A stretch of 64,000 nucleotides of DNA. It comes from a virus. The position numbers and the translations under genes are program-made. This document shows positions 33,970 through 42,627 of this stretch, piece after piece. The stretch covers positions 39,473 through 103,472 of the IMG/VR virus record IMGVR_UViG_3300007513_000952. One strand, 5' to 3'. Below the pieces are notes generated by a model. The model was not told where the DNA came from. It did no database searches and worked only from the letters and a program-made list of their open reading frames with translations. The first letter of the stretch is position 1, and each line of letters begins with the position of its first letter.

Positions 33970-35123
33970 ACCAATATTCATGTGAATTTATAGACAAAGG
34001 ATTATTTGTTTCTCACAGAGGAACAAGTTTATGTTGTGTTAATGAACAAATCGAAAAACCAACGCAACTACCAAGCAAATTTTGGAATAGTAAAAAAAGA
34101 CAACAAGCTATAATTAGAAGTCACAAAGATATGCCTGTCGATGGCTGTGCTTCTTGTTATAGACTTGAAAGTAAAAAGTTGCCAAGTAATAGGACAAGAT
34201 TGAAAAAACACAATTCTCTTCCTACCAAAGATCTACCAGTACTTTTAGATTTAGATTTTAGCAATTTATGTAATTTAAAATGTATAATGTGCAATTCAGA
34301 ACGTAGTTCTGAGTTGGCAAAAGACAAAAAACTATATGTAAACAATAAAGGAGTATCTCAAGTTTCTAAACAAGTTATAGATGACCTAATTAATATATCC
34401 GCAGAAGTAAAAGAAATTCAAATACAAGGTGGAGAACCTAGTATTATGGAAGATAACAATTATTATTTTCAAAGGCTTGACGAAAAAGGTTACTCAAAAA
34501 ACATAACCGTATTGATTAACATAAATGGTACAAATTTAAATAAAAAATTTTGTAATTCTTTAAAAAATTTTAAATCAGTTAGATTAAGTGTTAGCATAGA
34601 CAGTTATGGGTTAGCAAACAACTATATTAGATGGCCTAGTAAATTTGAAGCAATTGATAAAAACGTTCGTGCATTAGCCAAATACAAAAATTTCCATACA
34701 GAAGTTTTTAGCACAATTAACGTATTATCTTTATTCGATTACAAAAACTTTTTATTTTGGTGTAAAGAAATGGAATCATTTTATGCTACAAACGGAAAAA
34801 CCTTTAGAGTTACACCATCAAAAATATTAAATCCAATTTATTATAGTCCATTTATTGCAACAAACAATCTTAAAGATTACTTTATACACCAAATAAACGA
34901 TTTTTTACAATATAATAATTTAACCCATAATAGCAAATGGAAATTAGAAATGTTAATGTTTTTAAAATCGTTAAAAGAAGCAAAAACAAACCATAATGCA
35001 ATAAAACAATTAATGTATCAAGTAAAATACCTTGATGAGCAACGAAATACAAGCATTGAGCATTTTATTCCTAATTTTTCTCTTCTTCTGGACAAAAATC
35101 CTAGTAAAATAGCGACTTTTTAG
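33966..35123 (+). CDS. radical SAM protein, degenerate twitch domain (copy 5)
   Basis: A 385-residue protein starting at GTG, overlapping the previous TGA stop. The core is clear: CNLKCIMC near residue 99 and QGGEPSI near 156. The N-terminal twitch part keeps LCCVNEQ and CASCYRLES but lacks the F-C-x-x-P-W start seen in most other copies, so its auxiliary cluster site may differ. AT-rich, between a phage core gene and the MoxR promoter. Confidence 0.8.
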   Translation: MNQYSCEFIDKGLFVSHRGTSLCCVNEQIEKPTQLPSKFWNSKKRQQAIIRSHKDMPVDGCASCYRLESKKLPSNRTRLKKHNSLPTKDLPVLLDLDFSNLCNLKCIMCNSERSSELAKDKKLYVNNKGVSQVSKQVIDDLINISAEVKEIQIQGGEPSIMEDNNYYFQRLDEKGYSKNITVLININGTNLNKKFCNSLKNFKSVRLSVSIDSYGLANNYIRWPSKFEAIDKNVRALAKYKNFHTEVFSTINVLSLFDYKNFLFWCKEMESFYATNGKTFRVTPSKILNPIYYSPFIATNNLKDYFIHQINDFLQYNNLTHNSKWKLEMLMFLKSLKEAKTNHNAIKQLMYQVKYLDEQRNTSIEHFIPNFSLLLDKNPSKIATF

Positions 35124-35136
35124 CCATAATACCAGG

Positions 35137-35164
35137 TTGACGTATTACAATACTATGTTATTAT
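35137..35164 (+). promoter_or_regulatory. promoter for the MoxR/VWA group
   Basis: TTGACG (35137-35142), a 16-base spacer, TATTAT (35159-35164). A second, weaker TATTAT lies just downstream. The leader carries ACAGGAG before the ATG at 35197. Confidence 0.6.
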
Positions 35165-35196
35165 AGTATTATAAACATTTAAACAGGAGTGTACAA

Positions 35197-36300
35197 ATGG
35201 CAAGAACCAAAAACAAAGAACAAGCAATAGGCAGTCAAAATAGAACTGTAACGCCAAACGAGGCAAAATCAGCATTAACACATTGTATCAAATTACAAAG
35301 ACCAATAATGATGTGGGGGGCACCTGGTATTGGTAAATCCGACATAGTTAAACAAATTGCAGATTCACAAAAAAGAGAAGTTATCGATATTAGACTTCCT
35401 TTATGGGAACCTACAGATATTAAGGGTATTCCTTATTACAATTCAAAAGAAAACAACATGGTTTGGGCTAGTCCTGCAGAACTGCCAACTGATCTTAAAT
35501 CGACTGCTATTGTATTCTTAGATGAATTGAACTCAGCGGCACCGGCAGTACAAGCGGCGGCTTATCAACTTATTTTAAACAGAAGAGTAGGACAATATCA
35601 TTTGCCAGAAGGCGTTTCAATTGTAGCGGCTGGTAATAGAGATAGTGATAAAGGTGTCACTTACAGAATGCCTGCTCCGTTAGCCAACAGATTTGTTCAC
35701 ATTGAACTAAGAGTGGACTATGACGATTGGTTACAATGGGCAACAGACAAACATATCCATTCTGATGTGGTAGGTTATTGCACATTCGCAAAACAAGATT
35801 TATATGATTTTGATCCTAAAGGATCAAGTAGATCATTCGCAACTCCGAGATCATGGAGTTTCGTATCACAACTTCTATCAGATGACCTGCCAGAAAGTAC
35901 GCTCACTGACCTCGTTGCAGGTTGCGTAGGAGAAGGCCTGGCCGTTAAGTTTATGAATCATCGTAAGGTTAGCGGTCAGTTACCTAACCCATCTGATATA
36001 TTGAGCGGTAAGGTTAAAGATCTTAAAACTAAAGAAATATCAGCGATGTATTCACTTACAGTTTCGTTGTGTTATGAATTACAACAGGCACATGAAAAGA
36101 AAGTGAAAAATTGGAACGAACAAGCAGATAGATTTTTTCACTATATGATGGACAACTTTGAAACAGAGTTGGTTGTTATGGGTGCTAAAATTGCACTGAC
36201 AAACTATAAACTTCCGTTCGATCCTAGCAAGTTGAAATCATTTGATAGGTTCCATAAGAAGTTTGGCAAGTATGTCATAACTGCTATGGAGTCTAAATAA
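35197..36300 (+). CDS. MoxR-type AAA+ ATPase
   Basis: A 367-residue AAA+ ATPase. Walker A GAPGIGKS is at residues 41-48, Walker B IVFLDELNSA near 107, a sensor region IVAAGNRDSDKG near 147. MoxR ATPases act as chaperones with VWA-domain partners that bind metal; a VWA gene is nearby downstream. In T4-like marine phages this pair is recurrent, role unknown (from memory). The last 16 bases of the gene (to 36300) are repeated after the inserted gene that follows. Confidence 0.9.
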   Translation: MARTKNKEQAIGSQNRTVTPNEAKSALTHCIKLQRPIMMWGAPGIGKSDIVKQIADSQKREVIDIRLPLWEPTDIKGIPYYNSKENNMVWASPAELPTDLKSTAIVFLDELNSAAPAVQAAAYQLILNRRVGQYHLPEGVSIVAAGNRDSDKGVTYRMPAPLANRFVHIELRVDYDDWLQWATDKHIHSDVVGYCTFAKQDLYDFDPKGSSRSFATPRSWSFVSQLLSDDLPESTLTDLVAGCVGEGLAVKFMNHRKVSGQLPNPSDILSGKVKDLKTKEISAMYSLTVSLCYELQQAHEKKVKNWNEQADRFFHYMMDNFETELVVMGAKIALTNYKLPFDPSKLKSFDRFHKKFGKYVITAMESK

Positions 36301-36303
36301 TGT
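36285..36303 (+). repeat. 19-bp direct repeat, left copy
   Basis: TATGGAGTCTAAATAATGT spans the end of the MoxR gene (codons for MESK and the stop) and the next start codon. It is identical to 36998-37016, exactly 713 bases downstream. The repeats bracket one inserted gene. Confidence 0.97.
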
Positions 36304-37013
36304 ATTACCGAGGACCAATAGATTATAAAAAAAGTAAAAATTTTTCAAATAATGATGAATGTATTTGGATAGTATATCCTCCGGGTGCAGGAGGAGATTT
36401 ACTTGCAACAATAATTAATTATCATTATTTAGAAACAGGTTCTTCATTTTTTGGAATAAGTGATCGAGGAAAAGTTATGTTTTCTCCTACTGATGGAAAA
36501 ACTGCTGGATTAGAAGTTGAAGGTACTATTATCTTTAATAAACAACTAATCCATGACATTAATAACGAAATTGGAAAAAATACATTATCATATAATATGT
36601 TAGATATGGTTCTATTTTCTAATCATAATTGGAGAGATTGCGTTGTTGAAAACATATTATCTTTTTTTAAAAAAGCAAAAATAATAAGAATACTACCAAA
36701 AAATAAAAATGAAGCAGAGATTATTAAATGGCTGAGTATGTTTAAAAACCTATCTAAAAACCTATCATTTGATGATGATATAATAAAACAAGTCTCATTT
36801 GAAAAATTTAAAACTAATTTACAAGATGAAAGATTATTTGAAATAAAATTTCATGAGTTATTAAATAAAAAAAAATTTGAGAACGTTTATACAAGATTAA
36901 TAAAATATTTAAATCTACCGTGCAAATTAATTAGTTTTGATTTTATAGAATTTTGGTTAAGTAACCAACATCCAACAATTAGAAAAAATTTAACTAGTAT
37001 GGAGTCTAAATAA
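36300..37013 (+). CDS. inserted gene, P-loop/sulfotransferase-like unknown
   Basis: A 237-residue, AT-rich, Lys/Asn-rich protein between two genes that normally adjoin. It begins YRGPIDYKKSKNF and has a strand plus Gly-rich loop CIWIVYPPGAGGDLLATIIN, similar in plan to the first loop of the tandem paralogues at 28.4-30.2 kb. The last four codons (MESK) and stop are the same as those of the MoxR gene because of a 19-bp direct repeat. Start and stop both use TAATG coupling. Function unknown. Confidence 0.6.
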   Translation: MYYRGPIDYKKSKNFSNNDECIWIVYPPGAGGDLLATIINYHYLETGSSFFGISDRGKVMFSPTDGKTAGLEVEGTIIFNKQLIHDINNEIGKNTLSYNMLDMVLFSNHNWRDCVVENILSFFKKAKIIRILPKNKNEAEIIKWLSMFKNLSKNLSFDDDIIKQVSFEKFKTNLQDERLFEIKFHELLNKKKFENVYTRLIKYLNLPCKLISFDFIEFWLSNQHPTIRKNLTSMESK

Positions 37014-37016
37014 TGT
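36998..37016 (+). repeat. 19-bp direct repeat, right copy
   Basis: Identical to 36285-36303. It supplies the inserted gene with its own MESK-stop end and recreates the TAATG junction for the VWA gene. Confidence 0.97.
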
Positions 37017-38248
37017 CAGACTACCATAATCAAAAAATCATAGACAAACTAGTGACAGCGAGGATTGCCTTACTATTGAAACACCCTTTCTTTGGCAACC
37101 TTGCTACTAGATTGAAACTTGTGAATGCAGATGATTGGTGTCCTACTGCTGGTACAGATGGTAGATACTTTTATTACAATACAAAATTTATAGATTCACT
37201 TACACCAAAAGAAGCAGAGTTCTTATTTGGTCATGAAGTTCTACATAATGTATTTGAACATATGTTAGTTAGAATTGGAAATAGAGATCCACAACTTTGG
37301 AACATAGCGGCAGACTATGCCGTTAACCAAATACTTGTTGACGGAAAAATTGGAGAAATGCCAAAGGGTAAAAAAGGTGAGAACAAAGGCTTCCAAGATG
37401 AAAAATACAAGGATTGGCCAGCAGAAAGAATATATGATGACATCTATAAACAAGCCAAAAAGAATGGTAAGAAGATGTTAGACAAATTAGGTAAACTTAT
37501 GGACGAACACGTTGATTGGGGCAAAGAGCCAGGATCAGGTGGAAAAGGAAAAGATAAAAACGGAAAAGGAAAACAACCAGTTTATTCTAAAGAAGAATTA
37601 AAAAAAATCAGAGACGAAGTAAAAGAAGCAATGGTGAGTGCCGCACAATCTACAGGTGCAGGTAACTTACCGGGGGCTTTACAAAGATTAGTTGCTGACT
37701 TAACAGAACCAAAAATGGATTGGAGAGAAATACTTCAACAACAAATTATGAGTACAATTAAATCAGATTATACCTGGATGAGACCTAGTAGAAAATCATG
37801 GCACACATCTGCTATACTACCAGGACAAAACAATGACGAAATGATTGATATATGTTTGGCTCTTGATGCTTCTGGTTCGATAAGCAATGAACAATGTAAA
37901 GAATTTTTGACAGAAGTAAAAAACATAATGGATCAATACAAAGATTTTAGAATACATCTTTGGACTTTTGACACAGAAGTTTTTAATCCAAAAGTGTTTA
38001 CACCAGATAATGCAGATGAATTATTAGATTATAAATTAGGTTCAGGTGGTGGTACAGAGTTTGAATGTAATTGGGATTATATGAAAAGAGAAGGTATAGA
38101 ACCTAAAAAATTTATAATGTTTACAGATGGTTGGCCATTTAATAGTTGGGGAGATGAAACTTATTGTGATACAATATTTTTAATTAATAACCCATACGAA
38201 AGAGGAATAGAAGCACCATTTGGAATGACTGTACAATACAATGACTAA
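37013..38248 (+). CDS. VWA-like protein with N-terminal metallopeptidase-like domain
   Basis: A 411-residue DUF2201-type protein. The N-terminal domain has FGHEVLHNVFEH, an HExxH zinc motif at residues 74-78. A Lys/Gly-rich linker (about 175-195) follows, then a VWA-like domain with the metal site LALDASGSIS near residue 283 and MFTDGWP near 371. It is the expected partner of the MoxR ATPase, together a possible metal- or protein-remodelling pair. Its start codon lies in the right 19-bp repeat. Confidence 0.85.
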   Translation: MSDYHNQKIIDKLVTARIALLLKHPFFGNLATRLKLVNADDWCPTAGTDGRYFYYNTKFIDSLTPKEAEFLFGHEVLHNVFEHMLVRIGNRDPQLWNIAADYAVNQILVDGKIGEMPKGKKGENKGFQDEKYKDWPAERIYDDIYKQAKKNGKKMLDKLGKLMDEHVDWGKEPGSGGKGKDKNGKGKQPVYSKEELKKIRDEVKEAMVSAAQSTGAGNLPGALQRLVADLTEPKMDWREILQQQIMSTIKSDYTWMRPSRKSWHTSAILPGQNNDEMIDICLALDASGSISNEQCKEFLTEVKNIMDQYKDFRIHLWTFDTEVFNPKVFTPDNADELLDYKLGSGGGTEFECNWDYMKREGIEPKKFIMFTDGWPFNSWGDETYCDTIFLINNPYERGIEAPFGMTVQYND

Positions 38249-38546
38249 TATGCTTTACCAAACTATAACCCCAGGCTTATATGCACAAATAAATATTTGC
38301 ATGATTAAAACAGCCAAAGAACATTTAGAAAATAGTAAAATGAATTATCAAAAACATTTTACTCATTCATTATACAATGCTTATCTATTAACAATAATCG
38401 TTTTTAGTTCTGTTATCCATGCATTCTTTCCTATGGTGTTAAGACAACATGCCGCTAGAGGAGTTGTAAGAATTTATAATTCTATGAAAAAACATGCACA
38501 CCTAAGAAAAATGATTAATGATGAGAGCAAAAATGTTAAAGATTAA
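38241..38546 (+). CDS. small membrane protein, DUF6356-like
   Basis: A 101-residue protein with one hydrophobic segment (AYLLTIIVFSSVIHAFFPMV, residues ~48-67) and a basic C-terminus. The pattern H-F-x-H-S-L ... H-A-F-F-P ... A-A-R-G resembles DUF6356 (memory; moderate). Overlaps the VWA gene by 8 bases. Function unknown. Confidence 0.5.
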   Translation: MTNMLYQTITPGLYAQINICMIKTAKEHLENSKMNYQKHFTHSLYNAYLLTIIVFSSVIHAFFPMVLRQHAARGVVRIYNSMKKHAHLRKMINDESKNVKD

Positions 38547-38802
38547 TCCAAAAAACTTTTACCAAAGAGAATTACATATATTACCACCACATTTTGTTAA
38601 TACTGTAATAAAAGCAACTGAATACGATGTTGAGAACATACGAACATGGATTTATGAACATTGTTCAGGTAGATATTCAATTACCAATGATATAATAACA
38701 TACAACGACAAAACTAAACCTGTTACTGTTTTTGGATTTGAAAACCCAGGTGATCTTACTCTATTTGCGTTAAGCGGTCTAGCTCAAAACAATCAAAAAT
38801 AA
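38518..38802 (+). CDS. small hypothetical protein
   Basis: A 94-residue protein. The start could be 38518, 38521 or 38533; all lie in the tail of the preceding gene. Contains FYQRELHILPPHFVNTVIKA and VTVFGFENPGDLTLFALSGL. No family recognised. From memory, similar short proteins are seen in marine T4-like phages. Confidence 0.55.
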   Translation: MMRAKMLKINPKNFYQRELHILPPHFVNTVIKATEYDVENIRTWIYEHCSGRYSITNDIITYNDKTKPVTVFGFENPGDLTLFALSGLAQNNQK

Positions 38803-38805
38803 CTA

Positions 38806-38834
38806 TTGCATTTGATAATTAATTTTAGTATAAT
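38806..38834 (+). promoter_or_regulatory. sigma70-type promoter
   Basis: TTGCAT (38806-38811), a 17-base spacer, perfect TATAAT (38829-38834). The leader has TTAGGAGA before the ATG at 38879. Confidence 0.75.
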
Positions 38835-38878
38835 ATATGTATATTAAATAACTAATTGCAATTAGGAGAAATACAAAA

Positions 38879-39187
38879 ATGGCAACAAAAAAGAGAACTT
38901 TAAAAAAGCCAACAACTGCCACTACAAAGGCACCAACAGAAACGGCTACAGCTAATTCGGCACCAGCAGGTGGACCACAACCAGATCCTAATGCTTTATC
39001 AATTGGCGACTTAAAAAATCTTTCATCAATACTTGATGTAGCATCTACAAGAGGTGCATTCAAGGCTGGAGAAATGGCAGGTGTAGGATTTTTATATAAC
39101 AAACTTCAGGCGTTCTTAGCCAAAGTGGCACCACCTGAACCTGCGAAAGAAGCAGAACCTACAACAACAGGCACAGGAGGAAAATAA
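38879..39187 (+). CDS. conserved-looking small phage protein
   Basis: A 102-residue protein with Thr/Ala/Pro-rich, probably disordered ends and a central helical domain, LSIGDLKNLSSILDVASTRG, then EMAGVGFLYNKLQAFL. First gene after a strong promoter, 1 base before the next gene. Function unknown. Confidence 0.6.
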   Translation: MATKKRTLKKPTTATTKAPTETATANSAPAGGPQPDPNALSIGDLKNLSSILDVASTRGAFKAGEMAGVGFLYNKLQAFLAKVAPPEPAKEAEPTTTGTGGK

Positions 39188-39188
39188 T

Positions 39189-39737
39189 ATGCCACTAGTA
39201 AATGTAAACAACCAGGCTATGCCAATGGATAGTGGAACAGGTAAACCTGGAGAAGGACAAACAGGTCCGAGAAGACACTTCAAACATATTGGAGAACTTG
39301 CGGATGAAAGTAAGGCAAAGGTAGTAATTGTTTATAGAACTGTACCAGGTGAACCAAATAACTGTTTGATAGTAGGTACAAAATTTTTACCTGACCTATA
39401 CCACAATGCACTAATGAGAGCAGTAGAATCAGATGGTGGGCAAGACGCAAAAGAACTAGGTGAATTTTTAGGCAGACAAACATTTCCAGATGGAACTAAT
39501 ATGTTGGCCGTATTACATAATGACAACTATATTAAAAAGTTTACAACTAAAGAGATTATAGTTACTTTTGGAAATACTGTAGAAGGTAGAATTGCACTAA
39601 ACAAATTAAACGAACAAATGGCAAGAGATCTAGGTGTTAAAGTATCTGAATTAGCAGTCAAAGACGAAACACCAGTTACGGCTGAAGCGGCTACTACTAA
39701 AAAAGCAGATGCCAAAAAAACTACCGCCAAAAAATAG
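39189..39737 (+). CDS. conserved-looking phage protein
   Basis: A 182-residue protein with a conserved-looking core (VVIVYRTVPGEPNNCLIVGT, LPDLYHNALMRAVESDGGQD) and a Lys/Ala/Thr tail. No enzyme motif is recognised. Paired with the previous gene; overlaps the next by 29 bases. Confidence 0.6.
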   Translation: MPLVNVNNQAMPMDSGTGKPGEGQTGPRRHFKHIGELADESKAKVVIVYRTVPGEPNNCLIVGTKFLPDLYHNALMRAVESDGGQDAKELGEFLGRQTFPDGTNMLAVLHNDNYIKKFTTKEIIVTFGNTVEGRIALNKLNEQMARDLGVKVSELAVKDETPVTAEAATTKKADAKKTTAKK

Positions 39738-40053
39738 TAGTTGGGTACAATTAACAAAAGATTTTGTTAAGGAATGGCCCGAGATTCTTGAAGGATTACA
39801 CTTCAAGAATATGCCCGTCAAATATCTACTTTACTGCAATATTAATCTTAAAAATCATATAACGATACATTATGATATTAAAAAAGAATTAAAAATTAAA
39901 AGTCAAGATTCTATAGCACGTTTTCTTAAAAAAACAATTGAAGCAAATTACTTTAAAATTAAAAATGTAGATTTGAAATTTGATATTCCTGCACTAAAAC
40001 GTGATATGGAATCACGAACAAATACAATATTAGCAAAAACTTTTAAGAAATAA
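39709..40053 (+). CDS. small basic hypothetical protein
   Basis: A 114-residue, Lys-rich protein with WPEILEGLHFKNMPVKYLLY near the N-terminus. It starts within the preceding gene. Its stop codon overlaps the first gene of the sugar cassette (TAATG). Function unknown. Confidence 0.55.
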   Translation: MPKKLPPKNSSWVQLTKDFVKEWPEILEGLHFKNMPVKYLLYCNINLKNHITIHYDIKKELKIKSQDSIARFLKKTIEANYFKIKNVDLKFDIPALKRDMESRTNTILAKTFKK

Positions 40054-41111
40054 TGATAGCACTATCTGGTTTTGGCTACGAAAGAAAGCTAAAAAATCCA
40101 TCTAAGGCATTTGCCGAAACATGGAAGTCTAAAAGTTTTATCAACGGGCCTGCTGTAAAAGAATTTGAAAAGCAGTTTGCTCAATACTGTGGCACAAATC
40201 ATTGTGTTGCAGTAAGTTCATGCACATCTGCACTACACTTATCACTTCTAGCCTTAGGTATTGGACCAGGAGACGAAGTTATTACTGTACCATACACTTG
40301 GGTCAGTACAGTTGAGGTTATAAAACAAGTAGGCGCCACACCAGTATTTGCTGACATAAGTCTTAATGATATGTGTATAGATCCAAAGGAAGTCGCTAAA
40401 AAAATAAACAATAAAACTAAAGCAATCATTGGTGTAGATCTTTATGGAAATGTATGCGATATAGACGAATTAAAAAAGTTTAATGTTCCAGTTATACAAG
40501 ATTCTGCACAAAGCACAGGTGCTTTTTATAAAAGCAAAAGAGTGGGTAGTGTTGCTGACTTAACTTGTTTTAGTTTCTATCCTACAAAAAATTTAAGTTG
40601 TTGGGGAGATGCGGGTGCTGTCACAGGCAATGAAAAATATTTAAAAACAATCAGGCAATTGAGAAACCATGGTCAGTCTACTAGATTTAAAATGCATATG
40701 GTTGGATGGAATGCAAGAATGGATTCGATACAAGCAGAAGTGCTTCTTAACAAACTACCAGAATTAGACAAACACAATGCCAGACGTAGAGCAAATGCTA
40801 CACTGTACAATGGAACCCTATGGAAGTCTGTGGAAATACCAGTCCAAAATATTAACAGTTTACACGTCTATCATCAATACATAATAAAACATAAAAAAAT
40901 TAACAACATCGAAAAGGCTTTACTAGGCAAGGGAATACAGTCTAGAAGATACTATCCAACACCTTTACACAAAACAGAAACATACAAAGATGAAAATTCT
41001 TATCCAAATTCTGAATATTGTAGCAGTAATGCATTGGCAATTCCTGTACATCAATATTTGACAGATAGCGAAGTTAAAACTATAATAAAAACTATTAAAG
41101 AAGCAACATGA
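40053..41111 (+). CDS. DegT/DnrJ/EryC1-type PLP sugar aminotransferase
   Basis: A 352-residue aminotransferase that converts a keto-sugar nucleotide to an amino sugar. The start shows NGPAVKEFEKQFAQYCG, then CTSALHLSLLALGIGPGDEV, the PLP aspartate region VIQDSAQSTGA (~residue 150), and the PLP lysine in SFYPTKNLSCWGDAGAV (Lys179). First of four overlapping sugar genes. Product likely an amino sugar for glycan transfer. Confidence 0.93.
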   Translation: MIALSGFGYERKLKNPSKAFAETWKSKSFINGPAVKEFEKQFAQYCGTNHCVAVSSCTSALHLSLLALGIGPGDEVITVPYTWVSTVEVIKQVGATPVFADISLNDMCIDPKEVAKKINNKTKAIIGVDLYGNVCDIDELKKFNVPVIQDSAQSTGAFYKSKRVGSVADLTCFSFYPTKNLSCWGDAGAVTGNEKYLKTIRQLRNHGQSTRFKMHMVGWNARMDSIQAEVLLNKLPELDKHNARRRANATLYNGTLWKSVEIPVQNINSLHVYHQYIIKHKKINNIEKALLGKGIQSRRYYPTPLHKTETYKDENSYPNSEYCSSNALAIPVHQYLTDSEVKTIIKTIKEAT

Positions 41112-42007
41112 GATTAGCAGTAATAGGTACAGGATATTGGGGAAGTAAAATTGTAGATACAATTAAAAAAATGAATCTACAAGTATCTCTATATGATTTA
41201 AATGACAATATAGATGCAATTGTTCCTAGTTTAATTGATGGTGTAATAATTGCCACTCCTGCACAAACACATATAACCCTTGCAAAAGTATTTTTAAGAA
41301 GAGGTATTGATTGTTTAGTTGAAAAACCTGCGTTTATGAACATGGCTGAATATAACGAGATAGCACCTTATACTGCTAATGCAAAATTAATGGCAGGACA
41401 CATATTGTTATATAATGAACACTTTGATTTTTTAAAACAAACAGTTGTTGACAAAGAAATATTACACATTGAACATCGTAGATTGGCATGGGGAAGATTA
41501 CAAAAAGATATTAATCCAATATTACACTATGCACCACACGACATAGCCATTTTAGATAACTTGTTAGGTACTATGCCAGATGAGATACATAGCACAGGCA
41601 TACACATTATAAAACAAACACAACCTGACTTTGTCACTTGTAATTTAAAGTATGGCAAAGTAACTGTACAATTACAAATGGGTTGGTACTACCATAAGAA
41701 AGTTAGGGATATTTCTGTTATAACAGACAAAGGTACACTTATTTGGAATGATGCTGAGAACAAAAGCAAATGGATTAGCCAAACAATAGAAGATGGTCGA
41801 CAGATACAACATATGGATCTAGACAAAACATTTACTGAATCTACGTCTCCTATGCAGAGACAAATATCAGCATTTATAGACTATTGCGAGAAAGACAAAT
41901 TACCAGATTCAAGCATGGAACATATTAAAAAAGTTACATACATTGTAGAGTGTATGGAGAAAAGTTTAAAAACAGGAGAGGTTGTATGTCCTTCAAAAAA
42001 ATATTAG
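41108..42007 (+). CDS. Gfo/Idh/MocA-type oxidoreductase
   Basis: A 299-residue NAD(P)-dependent dehydrogenase. The Rossmann start RLAVIGTGYWGSKIVDTI and catalytic segment DCLVEKPAFMN (~residue 76; the usual E-K-P) are clear; LHYAPHDIAILD continues the family pattern. It probably oxidises or reduces a nucleotide sugar ahead of transamination. Overlaps the aminotransferase gene by 4 bases. Confidence 0.9.
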   Translation: MRLAVIGTGYWGSKIVDTIKKMNLQVSLYDLNDNIDAIVPSLIDGVIIATPAQTHITLAKVFLRRGIDCLVEKPAFMNMAEYNEIAPYTANAKLMAGHILLYNEHFDFLKQTVVDKEILHIEHRRLAWGRLQKDINPILHYAPHDIAILDNLLGTMPDEIHSTGIHIIKQTQPDFVTCNLKYGKVTVQLQMGWYYHKKVRDISVITDKGTLIWNDAENKSKWISQTIEDGRQIQHMDLDKTFTESTSPMQRQISAFIDYCEKDKLPDSSMEHIKKVTYIVECMEKSLKTGEVVCPSKKY

Positions 42008-42627
42008 CCATAGGTGCACATCCAGACGATGTTGAACTAGGTTGCTCAGGTACATTATTAAAGTATCAAGCAGAAGGTTCTCACATTGACATTGTTATTT
42101 GTAGAGATGATAACGCACCAAAGCCAAGTACTTGGAGAGACAGAGAAAAGATGCAGACAGAATACAAAAAGTCTGAAGAACTATTTGGAATTAAATTTAA
42201 TATACTTGAAAATCCTACCGATAACGATGGAAGGCCAGTTCTAGAATGGAATAGTAAGTTTGTTAAGAAAATGGACGACATTGTTTATAATGACAACTAT
42301 GATCTTATAATAACACACAGTCCAGGAGACCATCATCAGGATCATGTGAATACTTTTCACATTGTTAATTCTTCTTTACGTAGATGGAAAGGAGAGTTTT
42401 GGTTGATGGAGGGCGGACCATACAGTAATAAAAATCAACAATTTAACCCAAATGTGTTTATAGACATATCTGATTACATAGATAAAAAAATCGAGTTAGT
42501 TAGTTGTTATGACAGTTATTTCTCTGATACATTATTACACAATATAAAAGGACTTGCGGCATACAGAGGACAGATGACTGACTCTAAATATGCTGAAGCT
42601 TTCGAATGCAAATGGAGAACACTATGA
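41986..42627 (+). CDS. LmbE/PIG-L family N-deacetylase
   Basis: A 213-residue zinc-dependent deacetylase-like enzyme. The start at 41986 has AGGAGAGG upstream. The motif AIGAHPDDVELGCSG (His12, Asp14, Asp15) and HSPGDHHQDHVNT (~residue 106) form the family's metal site. It would remove an acetyl group from an N-acetyl sugar. Overlaps both neighbours (22 and 4 bases). Confidence 0.92.
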   Translation: MSFKKILAIGAHPDDVELGCSGTLLKYQAEGSHIDIVICRDDNAPKPSTWRDREKMQTEYKKSEELFGIKFNILENPTDNDGRPVLEWNSKFVKKMDDIVYNDNYDLIITHSPGDHHQDHVNTFHIVNSSLRRWKGEFWLMEGGPYSNKNQQFNPNVFIDISDYIDKKIELVSCYDSYFSDTLLHNIKGLAAYRGQMTDSKYAEAFECKWRTL

